Made by a program: the position numbers and the translations under genes
Origin: Acrocarpospora phusangensis
Lineage (GTDB): Bacteria > Actinomycetota > Actinomycetes > Streptosporangiales > Streptosporangiaceae
DNA length: 64,000 nucleotides
Assembly (NCBI RefSeq): GCF_016862995.1
Contig: NZ_BOOA01000001.1
Coordinates: 1 to 64,000 of the forward strand
Direction of reading: 5' to 3'
Notes under the pieces: generated by a model
Told to the model about the DNA's origin: nothing
Seen by the model: the letters and a program-made list of their open reading frames with translations, nothing else
Database searches by the model: none
Shown: positions 50,549-59,586 of the stretch, one piece after another
Position numbering within the stretch: position 1 is the first letter of the stretch
Layout: every line of letters starts with the position of its first letter

Positions 50549-51619
50549 GTGGCGATCGAACCGCTGGCCCCGAGCGCACGGAAACGGGCCGCAGGCAAGC
50601 GCGCCAGCCGCGTGACCATCGCGATGGTCGCCCGGGAAGCGGGCGTGTCCGTGCCGACCGTGAGCAAGGTGCTCAACGGCCGTGACGAGGTCGGCCCGGA
50701 CACCCGCCGGCGCGTCCAGGACGCGCTGAGCTCGACAGGCTACCAGCGTAGGGCCAGGTCGGAGCCACGCAAGGTGGGCCTGGTGGACTTCGTGATCACC
50801 GAGCTGGACACCGGGTGGGCGTCCGAGCTGCTGCGCGGCGCGGAGCAGGAGGCGTACCGGCTGGGCACCCAGCTGGTGCTCACCGTGACGCACGACCGGC
50901 AGGCCAACCCGCGCGACTGGCTGCGCACGCTGACCTCGCGGCCGACCGACGGCGTGGTCCTGGTCGGGTCGAGCACCCGGCACGTGCCCGCCTCGCGGCT
51001 GCGCACGATCGAGGCGCCGTTCGTGGTCATCGACCAGTTCGGCGGGTACGAGCAGGACATCCCCACCATCGGCGCCACCAACTGGGCCGGGGGTTTCGCG
51101 GCCACCGAGCACCTGCTGGAGCTGGGCCACCGCCGGATCGGCGTGATCACCGGCCCCGACGACGTGCGGTGCAGCCTGGAGCGCCTGGACGGCTACCGCG
51201 CGGCGCTGCGCCGCGCGGGCCTGCCGGTCGACGAGAGCCTGGTACGGCAGGGCGACTTCTACGCCGAGGGCGGCAGGCGCGGCGCGGCCGCCCTGCTCGA
51301 CCTGCCCGAACCGCCCACCGCCGTGTTCGCGGGCTCCGACCAGCAGGCGGCGGGCGTGTACGAGGAACTGCGGGTCAGGGGCCTGCGGGCGCCCGAGGAC
51401 CTCAGCGTGATCGGTTTCGACGACACCGACATCTGCGAGTGGCTGTACCCCCGGCTGACCACCATCCGCCAGCCGCTCGCCCAGATGGCGGTGCTGGCGG
51501 TGCGCAACGTGCTGGAGCCCGCGCAGCCGGCCGGGGAGTCCCTGCGGCTGGAGCTGTCCACCAGCCTGGTCGTCCGGGAGAGCACCGGCCCGCTGCCCGG
51601 CAAGCGCCGCCGCAAGTGA
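50549..51619 (+). CDS. LacI-family regulator 1
   Basis: 356 aa from GTG 50549. HTH at about residues 20-75: VTIAMVAREAGVSVPTVSKVLNGRDEVGPDTRRRV. The periplasmic-binding-protein-like effector domain follows (GLVDFVITELDTGWASELLRG, ATEHLLELGHRRIGVITGP, AVFAGSDQQAAGVYEEL, DLSVIGFDDTDICEWLYPRLTTIRQPLAQM). By position it is the repressor of the divergent sugar importer/GH5 operon and perhaps of the island to 58 kb. It shares ordering and about equal length with LacI 2 at 61637, so the two may bind similar sites. Confidence 0.92.
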   Translation: MAIEPLAPSARKRAAGKRASRVTIAMVAREAGVSVPTVSKVLNGRDEVGPDTRRRVQDALSSTGYQRRARSEPRKVGLVDFVITELDTGWASELLRGAEQEAYRLGTQLVLTVTHDRQANPRDWLRTLTSRPTDGVVLVGSSTRHVPASRLRTIEAPFVVIDQFGGYEQDIPTIGATNWAGGFAATEHLLELGHRRIGVITGPDDVRCSLERLDGYRAALRRAGLPVDESLVRQGDFYAEGGRRGAAALLDLPEPPTAVFAGSDQQAAGVYEELRVRGLRAPEDLSVIGFDDTDICEWLYPRLTTIRQPLAQMAVLAVRNVLEPAQPAGESLRLELSTSLVVRESTGPLPGKRRRK

Positions 51620-51653
51620 GCTGCCCTCCGGTGAGATGCCCTCCGGTGAGATG

Positions 51654-52511
51654 TCAGAGCATGTCGCGCCAGGAGTAGGCCGGCTCGAACCCCAGCTCGG
51701 CCGTGGCTCTGGTGATGTCGAGGGCGGTCTCGTAGGCGTCCAGCGGGCGGCGTACCGGCACGTCCGGGAACACCTCGGCGGCCAGGTCGGCCGTGGGCCG
51801 GTCCATCACCGTGTCCTTCGCGGCGATCACGTACGAGGGCGCGCCGGACACGTCGGCCAGCAGGCCGAGGCGGCACGCCTGCGCGACGTCGCGGTCGTCG
51901 ATGTAGCCCCACAGGTCGAACACCCTGGTCAGCGGGTCGTCCCAGTACGAAGGCAGCTTGGGGTAGTCGGCGGCGGAGTGGATGTTGGACAGCCGCAGCG
52001 ACACGATCGGGATGCCCGACCAGGACGAGATGTGCTCGGCCATGGTCTCGCCGAGCACCTTCGACAGCGCGTACGTGGAGAGCGGGTACGGGTAGTGCTC
52101 CTCGTCCACGGGCAGGTAGCGCGGCGGGTTGTCGGGGGCGAACGGGAATCCGAGCGCGGTCTCGCTGGAGGCCCACACGATCCGGCCGACGCCGAGCTTG
52201 GCGGCGGCCAGGAAGACGTTGCCGTTCATGGCGTTGTTGACGTTGAGGGTGCGGGCGTCGGTGAAGTAGCCCGGCGCGGGGATGGCCGCCAGGTGCACGA
52301 CGCCGTCCACGCCGGTCAGCGCGTCGACGGTGTCGCCGAAGTCGGTCAGGTCGGCGCGCAGCAGCGGCGTGCGGAGCTGTTCCCACAGCTCACCGCGGTC
52401 GCCGGGGGCGCCCGTCACGTCGATGGCCCGTACCTCGTGCCCGTGGGCGAGCAGGTCTTGGAGTACGGCCCGCCCGGCCTTGCCACTCGCCCCAGTCACC
52501 GCGATCTTCAC
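51654..52511 (-). CDS. NAD-dependent dehydrogenase/epimerase (extended SDR, uronate-dehydrogenase-like)
   Basis: 285 aa from GTG 52511 (VKIAVTGASGKAGRAV), with GAGG six nt upstream; a GTG at 52532 is the alternative. Rossmann motif GASGKAG, VDGVVHLAAIPAPG, active-site Ser/Tyr/Lys in WASSETALGF and STYALSKVLGE. Its substrate half (RLSNIHSAADYP, WGYIDDRDVAQACRLGL) resembles uronate or aldose 1-dehydrogenases that give aldonolactones. It lies convergent with LacI 1 and divergent from the tautomerase operon across a region rich in GAAA/TTTC repeats. The specific sugar is not determined. Confidence 0.78.
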   Translation of the reverse strand: MKIAVTGASGKAGRAVLQDLLAHGHEVRAIDVTGAPGDRGELWEQLRTPLLRADLTDFGDTVDALTGVDGVVHLAAIPAPGYFTDARTLNVNNAMNGNVFLAAAKLGVGRIVWASSETALGFPFAPDNPPRYLPVDEEHYPYPLSTYALSKVLGETMAEHISSWSGIPIVSLRLSNIHSAADYPKLPSYWDDPLTRVFDLWGYIDDRDVAQACRLGLLADVSGAPSYVIAAKDTVMDRPTADLAAEVFPDVPVRRPLDAYETALDITRATAELGFEPAYSWRDML

Positions 52512-52575
52512 GGCCGGCCTCGCTTTCACCACATCGTTCCCGGAACAGCAGAGACCTACGGTAGTAGATCGGGCA

Positions 52576-52765
52576 CCGAAAGTTCATCGAAACTATCGCG
52601 CCTCCGGATTTCACGCCCGGAGCGCGCTGACAGGCAAAAATGCGGTCATCACGCCCGGCGAAGTGGCGTCCGTGCCTTGACGTCCGAGACCGGCAGCCCT
52701 ACTTTGTCAACGTACCGCTGAAGTTTCGGATAGTTTCCGAAATTTTTCCGCGTAACTTTCGTTAC
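52576..52765. promoter_or_regulatory. GAAA/TTTC repeat cluster between divergent sugar-acid genes
   Basis: The gap 52512-52790 contains CCGAAAGTTCATCGAAAC (52576-52593, direct repeat of CGAAA), the inverted repeat TTTCGGA (52724-52730) with TCCGAAA (52736-52742), and GTAAC-TTTC-GTTAC (52752-52765), the last 25 bp before the tautomerase GTG. These are candidate operators for the LacI proteins. Confidence 0.55.
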
Positions 52766-52790
52766 ATCACCTCCCCCGAAGGAGTCACCG

Positions 52791-53156
52791 GTGCCTCTGG
52801 TGCAGATCGACCTTGAGCGTTCCCTCGCCGAACGGCTGGGCGGGCAGATCAGCGACGGGATCCATCAGGCGCTGGTGGACGCGCTCGGGATGGACCCGGC
52901 CGACAAGTTCCAGATCTTCCGCACGCACGCGCCCGGCGAGATCGTCTTCGACCCGGCGTACAACGGCGTGGACCGCCGCGAGCTGATCAGCATCCAGATC
53001 CAGATGGTCCACATGTACGACGTGACCACCAAGTGGGCGATGTTCGACCAGATCGCCAAGCGGCTGGAGGAGATCGGCATCCGCAACGACGACCTGCTGA
53101 TCAGCATCGTGGAGAACGGCTTCGAGGACTGGTACGCCGGCAAGTCGCGCAACTGA
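52791..53156 (+). CDS. Tautomerase-superfamily protein
   Basis: 121 aa from GTG 52791 (GAAGGAG upstream). It begins MPLVQIDLERSL; after Met removal Pro-1 would be the N-terminal catalytic base of the 4-oxalocrotonate tautomerase superfamily. The body (QISDGIHQALVDALGMDPADKFQIF, DRRELISIQIQM, MFDQIAKRLEEIGIRNDDLLISIVENGFEDWY) fits the longer tautomerase group. It keto-enol tautomerises small acids. It is first in a same-strand operon with SDR, SMP-30, aldo/keto reductase and GH3, suggesting action on a keto-acid or lactone intermediate. Confidence 0.85.
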   Translation: MPLVQIDLERSLAERLGGQISDGIHQALVDALGMDPADKFQIFRTHAPGEIVFDPAYNGVDRRELISIQIQMVHMYDVTTKWAMFDQIAKRLEEIGIRNDDLLISIVENGFEDWYAGKSRN

Positions 53157-53187
53157 CCCACGATCCACCCAGAGCGGGAGACCCCAC

Positions 53188-54207
53188 ATGAAGGTCCTCT
53201 ACATCGGCGGCACCGGCACGATCAGCTCGTCGTGCGTGGCCGAGTCCGTACGCCAGGGCCAGGACGTGTACGTCCTGAACCGCGGCCGCACCTCCAGCCG
53301 CCGCCCCCTCCCCGAGGGCGTCACGACCATCACGGGCGACGTCCAGGACCCCGAGTCCGTACGCGCGGCGCTGGACGGGCGGACGTTCGACAGCGTGGTC
53401 AACTTCCTCAGCTACGGCGCCAAGGACGCCGAGGCCGCGGTGGACCTGCTGGACGGCCGCGTCGGCCAGTACGTGCACATCAGCTCGGCCTCGATCTACC
53501 ACAAGCCGGTCCGGCAGTGGCCGGTCACCGAGTCCACCACCCGGCGCAACCCGTACCTGGCCTACGCCCGGGACAAGATCGCCGCCGAGGACACGCTGCG
53601 CCGCGCGTACGAGGAGCGGGACTTCCCGGTCACGGTGGTGCGCCCGTCGCACACCTACGACGACGCCAACCCGCCGCTGCCCGGCGACTGGACCGCGTGG
53701 GACCGGATCGCGCGCGGCGACGAGCTGGTCGTGCCCGGCGACGGCACCAGCCTGTGGACGCTGACCCACGCGCGGGACCTCGCCGTCGGCCTGGTGGGCC
53801 TGATCGGCAACTGGCAGGCCATCGGCGAGGACTTCCACATCACCTCCGACGAGTCGCTGACCTGGGACGAGATCTACGGCATCATCGGCCGCACCGCCGG
53901 CGCCCCGGCCCGGCTGCTGCACCTGCCGTCGGAGTTCCTGCCGCGGGTGGCGCCGGACTGGTTCTGGTCCGACCTGATCGTCGGCGACCTGGCGCACACC
54001 GCCGTGTTCGACAACAGCAAGATCAAGCGGTTCGTGCCCGCGTTCCGGCCTGCGACCACCTGGTCGGAGGGCGCGCGGCGGCTGCACGCCTGGCGGGCCG
54101 CGCACCCGGAGCAGACCCGGCCAGACCCGGCCACCGACGCGGTGCTGGGCCGGCTGGTCGAGGGACACCGGGCCGCCGCCGCCGCGCTCACGGCCCTGGC
54201 GCCGTGA
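53188..54207 (+). CDS. Extended SDR NAD-dependent epimerase/dehydratase
   Basis: 339 aa from ATG 53188 (GGGAG upstream). Rossmann motif YIGGTGTISSS, GRTFDSVVNFLSYGAKD, YVHISSASIYHKP (Ser), Tyr/Lys in YLAYARDKIAAED, then DFHITSDESLTWDEIYGII and a C-terminal domain of the CSP41-like group. It probably epimerises or oxidises a sugar or sugar nucleotide. It overlaps the next gene by one base (TGATG), so it is tightly coupled to the SMP-30 lactonase. The distinct substrate cannot be told. Confidence 0.85.
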   Translation: MKVLYIGGTGTISSSCVAESVRQGQDVYVLNRGRTSSRRPLPEGVTTITGDVQDPESVRAALDGRTFDSVVNFLSYGAKDAEAAVDLLDGRVGQYVHISSASIYHKPVRQWPVTESTTRRNPYLAYARDKIAAEDTLRRAYEERDFPVTVVRPSHTYDDANPPLPGDWTAWDRIARGDELVVPGDGTSLWTLTHARDLAVGLVGLIGNWQAIGEDFHITSDESLTWDEIYGIIGRTAGAPARLLHLPSEFLPRVAPDWFWSDLIVGDLAHTAVFDNSKIKRFVPAFRPATTWSEGARRLHAWRAAHPEQTRPDPATDAVLGRLVEGHRAAAAALTALAP

Positions 54208-55088
54208 TGCGGGGAGACCTGACCGCCGAGGTCTGGCTGGAGGTCTCCGGCGTGCACCTGGAAGGCGTGGTGTGGGATGGCACGGCGGGCCGCCTGCGGT
54301 TCGTCGACATCCCCCGGGGGCGGGTCTTCGACGCCGACCCCGGCACGGCCGAGGCCGGTTGGTTCATCCTGCCCGCCCCGGTCACGGCCGTGCACCCGAC
54401 CACCGACCCGGCCACGCTGCTGATCGCGGACGGCGAGGGCATGGCGCTCACCTCGGGCGGCGTGCTCACCGAACGGCTGGCCTCGCCCCTCGCCGGGCGG
54501 CCGGAGATCCGCATGAACGACGGCAACGTGGACCCGGCCGGGCGTTACCTGGCCGGGAGCATGGCGTACGCGATCACGCCGGGCGCGGGCGCGCTGTACC
54601 GGCTGGACACCGACCGCTCGCTGCACACGCTGCTGACCGGCGTGACCATCGGCAACGGACTGGACTGGTCCCCCGACGGCACCTTCTGCTACTTCGTGGA
54701 CAGCACCACCCGCCGTGTCGACGTGTTCGACTACGACGTGCCGTCCGGCGCCCTGACCGGACGCCGGACCTTCGCGGACACCTCCGAGCTGCCCGGCATC
54801 CCCGACGGCCTGACCGTGGACGCCGACGGCGGAGTGTGGGTGGCGTTCTGGGGCGGCTCCCGCGTGGTCCGCTACGACCCCGGCGGCCGGCTCGACCTCA
54901 CCATCCTGCTGCCGGTGACGCAGGTCACCTCGTGCGCCTTCGGCGGGCCCGGCCTGGACCAGCTGTTCATCACCACCTCGACCGAGGAGCTCACCCCCGG
55001 CCAGCTCCGCGACCAGCCCGCCGCCGGCGCGGTCTTCCGGGCCGAGCCCGGCCGCCGCGGCCGACCCTCGAACAGGTTCGTGATCTGA
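54207..55088 (+). CDS. SMP-30/gluconolactonase-like lactonase
   Basis: 293 aa from ATG 54207, overlapping the SDR stop. Six-bladed SMP-30 propeller: LEGVVWDGTAGRLRFVDIPRG with metal Glu, EIRMNDGNVDPAGRYLAGSM with Asn, ALYRLDTDRSLHTLLTGVTIGNGLDWSPDG, and IPDGLTVDADGGVWVAFWGG with metal Asp. All four divalent-metal ligand positions appear kept. It hydrolyses a sugar 1,4- or 1,5-lactone to the aldonic acid, the step after sugar 1-dehydrogenase. Confidence 0.9.
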   Translation: MRGDLTAEVWLEVSGVHLEGVVWDGTAGRLRFVDIPRGRVFDADPGTAEAGWFILPAPVTAVHPTTDPATLLIADGEGMALTSGGVLTERLASPLAGRPEIRMNDGNVDPAGRYLAGSMAYAITPGAGALYRLDTDRSLHTLLTGVTIGNGLDWSPDGTFCYFVDSTTRRVDVFDYDVPSGALTGRRTFADTSELPGIPDGLTVDADGGVWVAFWGGSRVVRYDPGGRLDLTILLPVTQVTSCAFGGPGLDQLFITTSTEELTPGQLRDQPAAGAVFRAEPGRRGRPSNRFVI

Positions 55089-55089
55089 C

Positions 55090-56067
55090 ATGGCCGACCT
55101 CCTGGCCGACCCCGTGGCCGACGGCCCGGCCGCGCGCCGCCCGTTCGGGCGCACCGGGCTCAGCGTGACCCCCATCTGCATCGGCACCAGCCCGCTGGCG
55201 AGCATGCCCGCCCTGTACGGCTACGCGGTGGACGACGCCCGCGCCGAGGCCACCGTGGACGCCGTGCTCGACGGCCCGTTCAACTTCCTGGACACCTCCA
55301 ACAACTACGGCGGCGGCAGCGCGGAGCGCCGCATCGGCGCCGTGGTGCGCCGCCGCGGCCTGCCCGACGGCTTCGTGCTGGCCACCAAGGCCGACGCCGA
55401 CCCCGACACGGGCGACTTCTCCGGCGAGCGGGTGCGCCGCTCGGTGGCGGAGAGCCTGGAGCGCCTCGGGGTGGACCACGTGCCGGTCATGTACCTGCAC
55501 GACCCCGAGTACCACATCACCTTCGAGGAGGCCATGGCCCCCGGCGGCGCGGTCGAGGCGCTGGTCGCCCTCCGCGAGGAGGGCGTGGTCGGCCACCTCG
55601 GCGTCGCGGGCGGCCCGGTGGAGCTGATGCGCCGGTTCGTACGCACCGGGGTGTTCGAGGCCGTCATCAACCACAACCGCTGGACCCTGGTCGACCGCGC
55701 CGCCGGACCCCTGATCGAGGACGCGGCGGCCCACGGCGTGGCCTTCGTCAACGGCGCGCCGTACGGCGGGGGCATGCTCGTCAAGGGTCCCGACGCGCAA
55801 CCCCGCTACGCCTACCGCGAAACCGGCGAGCCGGTGCGTGACGCGGTCCGCGCGATGCTGCGCGCGTGCGCCGCCCACGACGTGCCCCTGGCGGCCGCCG
55901 CGCTGCAGTTCTCGCTGCGCGACCCCCGGGTGACGTCGACCATCGTCGGCGTCTCCGAACCCGAGCGGGTCGCCGCGACCCTGGACCTCGCGACCACCCC
56001 GATCCCGGCCGAGCTGTGGGACGAGCTCGACCGGCTGACGCCCCCGCCCGGCGGGTGGCTGGAATGA
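55090..56067 (+). CDS. Aldo/keto reductase (aldose 1-dehydrogenase-like)
   Basis: 325 aa from ATG 55090, one base after the previous stop. TIM-barrel AKR: FGRTGLSVTPICIGTSPLAS, catalytic Asp/Tyr in NFLDTSNNYGGGSAERRIG, Lys in FVLATKADA, His in MYLHDPEYHITF, cofactor region STIVGVSEPERVAATLD. It resembles D-threo-aldose/L-fucose 1-dehydrogenases that make lactones. Together with the lactonase this gives sugar to aldonate. It is upstream of GH3 by 25 bp. Confidence 0.87.
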   Translation: MADLLADPVADGPAARRPFGRTGLSVTPICIGTSPLASMPALYGYAVDDARAEATVDAVLDGPFNFLDTSNNYGGGSAERRIGAVVRRRGLPDGFVLATKADADPDTGDFSGERVRRSVAESLERLGVDHVPVMYLHDPEYHITFEEAMAPGGAVEALVALREEGVVGHLGVAGGPVELMRRFVRTGVFEAVINHNRWTLVDRAAGPLIEDAAAHGVAFVNGAPYGGGMLVKGPDAQPRYAYRETGEPVRDAVRAMLRACAAHDVPLAAAALQFSLRDPRVTSTIVGVSEPERVAATLDLATTPIPAELWDELDRLTPPPGGWLE

Positions 56068-56092
56068 CCCGCCGTACCACACGGAGTGACAT

Positions 56093-58456
56093 ATGACCAT
56101 GACGACCGCGACCACCGCGACTGCCGCGACCACCGCGAACGCGGACACCGCGCCTGAGGTGTGGAAGGACGCCACCCGCTCGCCCGGCGAGCGGGTCGAG
56201 GCCCTGATGGGCCTGATGAGCCTCCCCGAGAAGATCGCCCAGCTGTACGGCGTCTGGGTGGGCATCGACAACACCGACGGCGAGATGGCCCCGCACCAGC
56301 ACGAGTTCACCTCGCTGCCGGTCGAGTGGGACGAGCTGGTCAAGGTCGGCATGGGCCAGCTGACCCGGCCGTTCGGCACCGCGCCGGTGGACGTCGCCAA
56401 GGGCGCGGCCATCCTCGCGGCAGCCCAGCGGTCCATCATGGCGGCCGGCCGGTGGGGCATCCCCGCGGTCGTGCACGAGGAGATCCTGACCGGCCTGGCC
56501 GCGTGGCAGGCGGGCGTCTACCCGTCGCCGCTGTGCTGGGGCGCCACCTTCGACCCCGAGCTGGTCGAGCGCATGGGCGCGCAGATCGGCGCCACCATGC
56601 GGCGGCTCGGCATCCACCAGGGCCTCGCGCCGGTGCTGGACGTCGCCCGCGACCTGCGGTGGGGCCGGGTCGAGGAGACCATCGGCGAGGATCCCGTGCT
56701 GGTGGGCACGATCGGCAGCGCGTACGTGCGGGGTGTGCAGTCCGCGGGTGTGATCGCCACGCTGAAGCACTTCGTGGGCTACTCGGCGTCCAAGGGCGGC
56801 CGGAACCTGGCCCCCGTCTCGGCGGGCCGCCGCGAGATCGCCGACGTGCTGCTGCCGCCGTTCGAGATGGCGCTGCGCGCGGGCGCCGGCTCGGTGATGA
56901 ACTCCTACGCCGACATCGACGGCACCCCGGTCGCGGCCGACCCCGCGCTCCTCACCGACCAGCTGCGCGACCGTTACGGCTTCACCGGCACGGTGGTGGC
57001 CGACTACTTCTCCGTGGCGTTCCTGCAGACCCTGCACAACGTGGCGGAGTCCCCGGCGGACGCGGCCCGGCTGGCGCTCACCGCCGGCATCGACGTCGAG
57101 CTGCCCACGGTGAACTGCTTCGGGCCGCCGCTGGTGGAGGCGGTCGAGCGCGGCGAGGTGGACATCGCGCTGATCGACCGCGCGCTGCGCCGGGTGCTGC
57201 TGCAGAAGTGCGAACTGGGCCTGCTCGACGAGGGCTGGGCGCCCGAGCCTCCCGTGCTGGACGAGGAGGGCGAGATCGTGCTGGACGACGCCGATGTGCG
57301 CGCCCTGGCCGGGGACATCGCCCGCCGCTCGGTGGTGCTGCTGCGCAACACCCCGGGCACGCTGCCGCTGGCGCCGGGCCTGAAGCTGGCCGTCGTCGGG
57401 CCGCGGGCCGACACGCCGCAGGCCATGATGGGCTGCTACTCGTTCCCGATGCACGTCGGCGTGCACCACCCGGACACCGGCATGGGCATCGAGGTGCCGA
57501 CGCTGGTGGACGCGCTGCGCGCCGACCCCGCCGGCTACGACGTGCGGTACGCGCAGGGCGTGCCGGTGCTGGGCGGCGACGACGAGGGCATCGCCGCGGC
57601 CGTGGCGGCGGCGGCCGGGGCCGACGTCTGCGTGGCCGTCCTCGGCGACCAGGCCGGCCTGTTCGGGCGCGGCACCTCCGGCGAGGGCTGCGACGCGAGC
57701 GGTCTCGGCCTGCCCGGCCGGCAGGAGGAGCTGCTGGAGGCCGTGCTCGCCACCGGCACACCGGTCGTGCTGGTGCTGCTGGTCGGCCGGCCGTACGAGC
57801 TGGGCCGGCAGATCGACCGGCTGGCGGCCGTGGTGTGCGGGTTCTTCCCCGGTGAGGAGGGCGCGGCGGCGCTGGCCGACGTGCTGTCCGGCCGGGCCAA
57901 CCCGGCGGGACGGCTGCCGGTGAGCTTCCCCCGGGACGGCGGCAACCAGCCCGCGACCTACCTGGGCGCGCCGCTGGCCCTGCGCAGCGAGGTCAGCAAC
58001 GTGGACCCGACCGCGCTGTTCGCCTTCGGCCACGGCCTGTCGTACGCCCCGGTCACCTGGGCGGGCGTCACCGGCGGCGAGTCGTGGACGACCGACGGCA
58101 CGATCGACGTGCGGGTCACCCTGCGCAACGAGACCGAGCGGGAGTCGTCCGAGGTGGTGCAGGTGTACCTGCACGACCCGGTCGCGGAGGTGGCCCGGCC
58201 GGTGCAGTCGCTGCTGGCCGCGCACCGCGTGGACCTGGCCCCCGGCGAGACGCGCGAGGTCGCCCTCACGATCCACGCCGACCAGACCTCCTACACGGGG
58301 GCGTCCTGGCGGCGGCAGGTGGATCCGGGCGCGGTGGAGCTGCGGGTGGGCGCCTCCAGCGCCGACATCCGGGAGACCATCGCCGTCACGATGACCGGCC
58401 CGCGCCGCCAGGTCGGCTTCGACCGCGTCATGCAGGCCACCGTCACCACCGAGTGA
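56093..58456 (+). CDS. Glycoside hydrolase family 3 (beta-glucosidase/xylosidase type)
   Basis: 787 aa from ATG 56093 (ACGGAG upstream); ATG 56099 is possible. Thr/Ala-rich start, no signal peptide, so cytosolic. GH3 N-domain: LPEKIAQLYGVWVGIDNTDGE, IPAVVHEEILTGL, RRLGIHQGLAPVLDVARDLRWGRVEETIGEDPVL, ATLKHFVGYSASKGGRN. Nucleophile Asp in FTGTVVADYFSVAFL. C-domain (RSVVLLRNTPGTLPLAPG, FARGTSGEGCD-like GRGTSGEGCDASG) and fibronectin-like end (TLRNETERESSEVVQVYLHD). It cleaves imported oligosaccharides to monosaccharides. Specificity is uncertain between glucose, xylose and arabinose. It is the last gene of its operon, before two terminators. Confidence 0.88.
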   Translation: MTMTTATTATAATTANADTAPEVWKDATRSPGERVEALMGLMSLPEKIAQLYGVWVGIDNTDGEMAPHQHEFTSLPVEWDELVKVGMGQLTRPFGTAPVDVAKGAAILAAAQRSIMAAGRWGIPAVVHEEILTGLAAWQAGVYPSPLCWGATFDPELVERMGAQIGATMRRLGIHQGLAPVLDVARDLRWGRVEETIGEDPVLVGTIGSAYVRGVQSAGVIATLKHFVGYSASKGGRNLAPVSAGRREIADVLLPPFEMALRAGAGSVMNSYADIDGTPVAADPALLTDQLRDRYGFTGTVVADYFSVAFLQTLHNVAESPADAARLALTAGIDVELPTVNCFGPPLVEAVERGEVDIALIDRALRRVLLQKCELGLLDEGWAPEPPVLDEEGEIVLDDADVRALAGDIARRSVVLLRNTPGTLPLAPGLKLAVVGPRADTPQAMMGCYSFPMHVGVHHPDTGMGIEVPTLVDALRADPAGYDVRYAQGVPVLGGDDEGIAAAVAAAAGADVCVAVLGDQAGLFGRGTSGEGCDASGLGLPGRQEELLEAVLATGTPVVLVLLVGRPYELGRQIDRLAAVVCGFFPGEEGAAALADVLSGRANPAGRLPVSFPRDGGNQPATYLGAPLALRSEVSNVDPTALFAFGHGLSYAPVTWAGVTGGESWTTDGTIDVRVTLRNETERESSEVVQVYLHDPVAEVARPVQSLLAAHRVDLAPGETREVALTIHADQTSYTGASWRRQVDPGAVELRVGASSADIRETIAVTMTGPRRQVGFDRVMQATVTTE

Positions 58457-58469
58457 CGGCGGGAAGGAC

Positions 58470-58542
58470 GGTGGCCCCGCGCGGCGGCGGGGCCACCGGA
58501 ACCAGCGAAGGGGTGGTCCCGCCCACGGGACCACCCCTTCGC
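58470..58542. terminator. Double terminator between convergent operons
   Basis: Two hairpins in tandem: GGTGGCCCCGC (58470-58480) with 58487-58497, 11 bp, and a perfect 17-bp stem (58505-58521 with 58526-58542) and 4-nt loop. The second lies 8 bp from the stop of the convergent Gfo/Idh gene and serves both directions. Confidence 0.85.
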
Positions 58543-58549
58543 CGTTACG

Positions 58550-59551
58550 TCACTCGCCCGGGTAGCGCAGGCCGACCTGGGCCCGGACCTCGTCCATCGT
58601 GCCCATGATCTCGCAGGTCTCGTCGAGGGTCAGGACCGGGCTCTCCAGCAGGCCCTCGCGTACGCAGCGGGCGACCTCCTCGGTCTGGAAGCGCAGCCCG
58701 TTGCCCGGCACGGGGAACTCGTACCGCTCGACCGCGCCCGAACGGGCCGTCAGGGTGAAGGACGTCGGACGGTACCACCAGGCGTCGATGTCGATGCGCG
58801 CGTCCGTGCCCGCGATGGCGGCCCGGTTGGGCAGGAACGCCTCCATGGTGCTGGTCGCCACGCCCTGGCGGCCGTCCGCGTACCCCGTGATCACCGCGGT
58901 CTGGCCGTCCACGCCGGTGTCGCCGAACTGCGTGGCCGCGAGCACCGAGGCGGGCGTGCCGAGCACCATGGACAGGAACGACACCGGGTAGACGCCCAGG
59001 TCGAGCAGGGCGCCGCCGCCCAGGTGCGGGTCGAACATGCGGTGGACCGGGTCGCGGCGGAACCAGACGCCGTGCTCGGCCGTCACCAGCCGCACGTCGC
59101 CGAGGCGGCCTTCGGCGAGCAGTTCGCGCAGGCGGACCATGTGCGGCAGGAAGCGCGTCCACATGGCCTCCATCAGGAACACCCCGCGGGCCCTGGCCGC
59201 CTTGACCAGCTCCTCGGCCTCGCCGCGGTTGATGGTGAACGGCTTCTCCACCAGCACGGCCTTGCCCGCCTCGATGGCGGCCAGGGCGGAGTCCCGGTGC
59301 GCGTTGTGCGGCGTCGCCACGTACACGGCGTCGATGTCGCCGGCGGCGAGCATCTCGGCCTGGTCGCCGTAGGAGCGGGGCGCGCCGGTCTCGGCGGCGA
59401 ACGCCTCGGCGCGGGCCGCCGTACGCGAGCCGACCGCCACCAGCGTGCCGGCGTCGGACAGCCGCAGGTCCTCGGCGAAGGCCTTGGCGATGCCGCCGGT
59501 GCCGACGATGGCCCAGCGCAGCGGTTCGGGAGTCGTGGTCAAGGTGGTCAT
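58550..59551 (-). CDS. Gfo/Idh/MocA-family oxidoreductase
   Basis: 333 aa from ATG 59551. NAD(P)-binding Rossmann: LRWAIVGTGGIAKAFAEDL, DIDAVYVATPHNAHRDSALAAIEAGKAVLVEKPFTIN with the family EKP motif and HNAHR, then MEAMWTRFLPHM and catalytic-domain GGGALLDLGVYPVSF. It resembles dimeric dihydrodiol or 1,5-anhydrofructose/xylose dehydrogenases, with catalytic Lys in EKP. It probably oxidises a sugar to lactone. It lies downstream of the enolase-type dehydratase (35 bp gap), so it is probably the end of that operon. Confidence 0.9.
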   Translation of the reverse strand: MTTLTTTPEPLRWAIVGTGGIAKAFAEDLRLSDAGTLVAVGSRTAARAEAFAAETGAPRSYGDQAEMLAAGDIDAVYVATPHNAHRDSALAAIEAGKAVLVEKPFTINRGEAEELVKAARARGVFLMEAMWTRFLPHMVRLRELLAEGRLGDVRLVTAEHGVWFRRDPVHRMFDPHLGGGALLDLGVYPVSFLSMVLGTPASVLAATQFGDTGVDGQTAVITGYADGRQGVATSTMEAFLPNRAAIAGTDARIDIDAWWYRPTSFTLTARSGAVERYEFPVPGNGLRFQTEEVARCVREGLLESPVLTLDETCEIMGTMDEVRAQVGLRYPGE

Positions 59552-59586
59552 CTCCAGAAAAGGGGGTTGATTCGGGTCGGCCGGGG

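Noticed and set aside
55781-58534. A 917-codon open frame antisense to the GH3 gene.
   Set aside because: Low-complexity His/Arg/Gly/Val composition; the plus-strand GH3 gene has full domain evidence.
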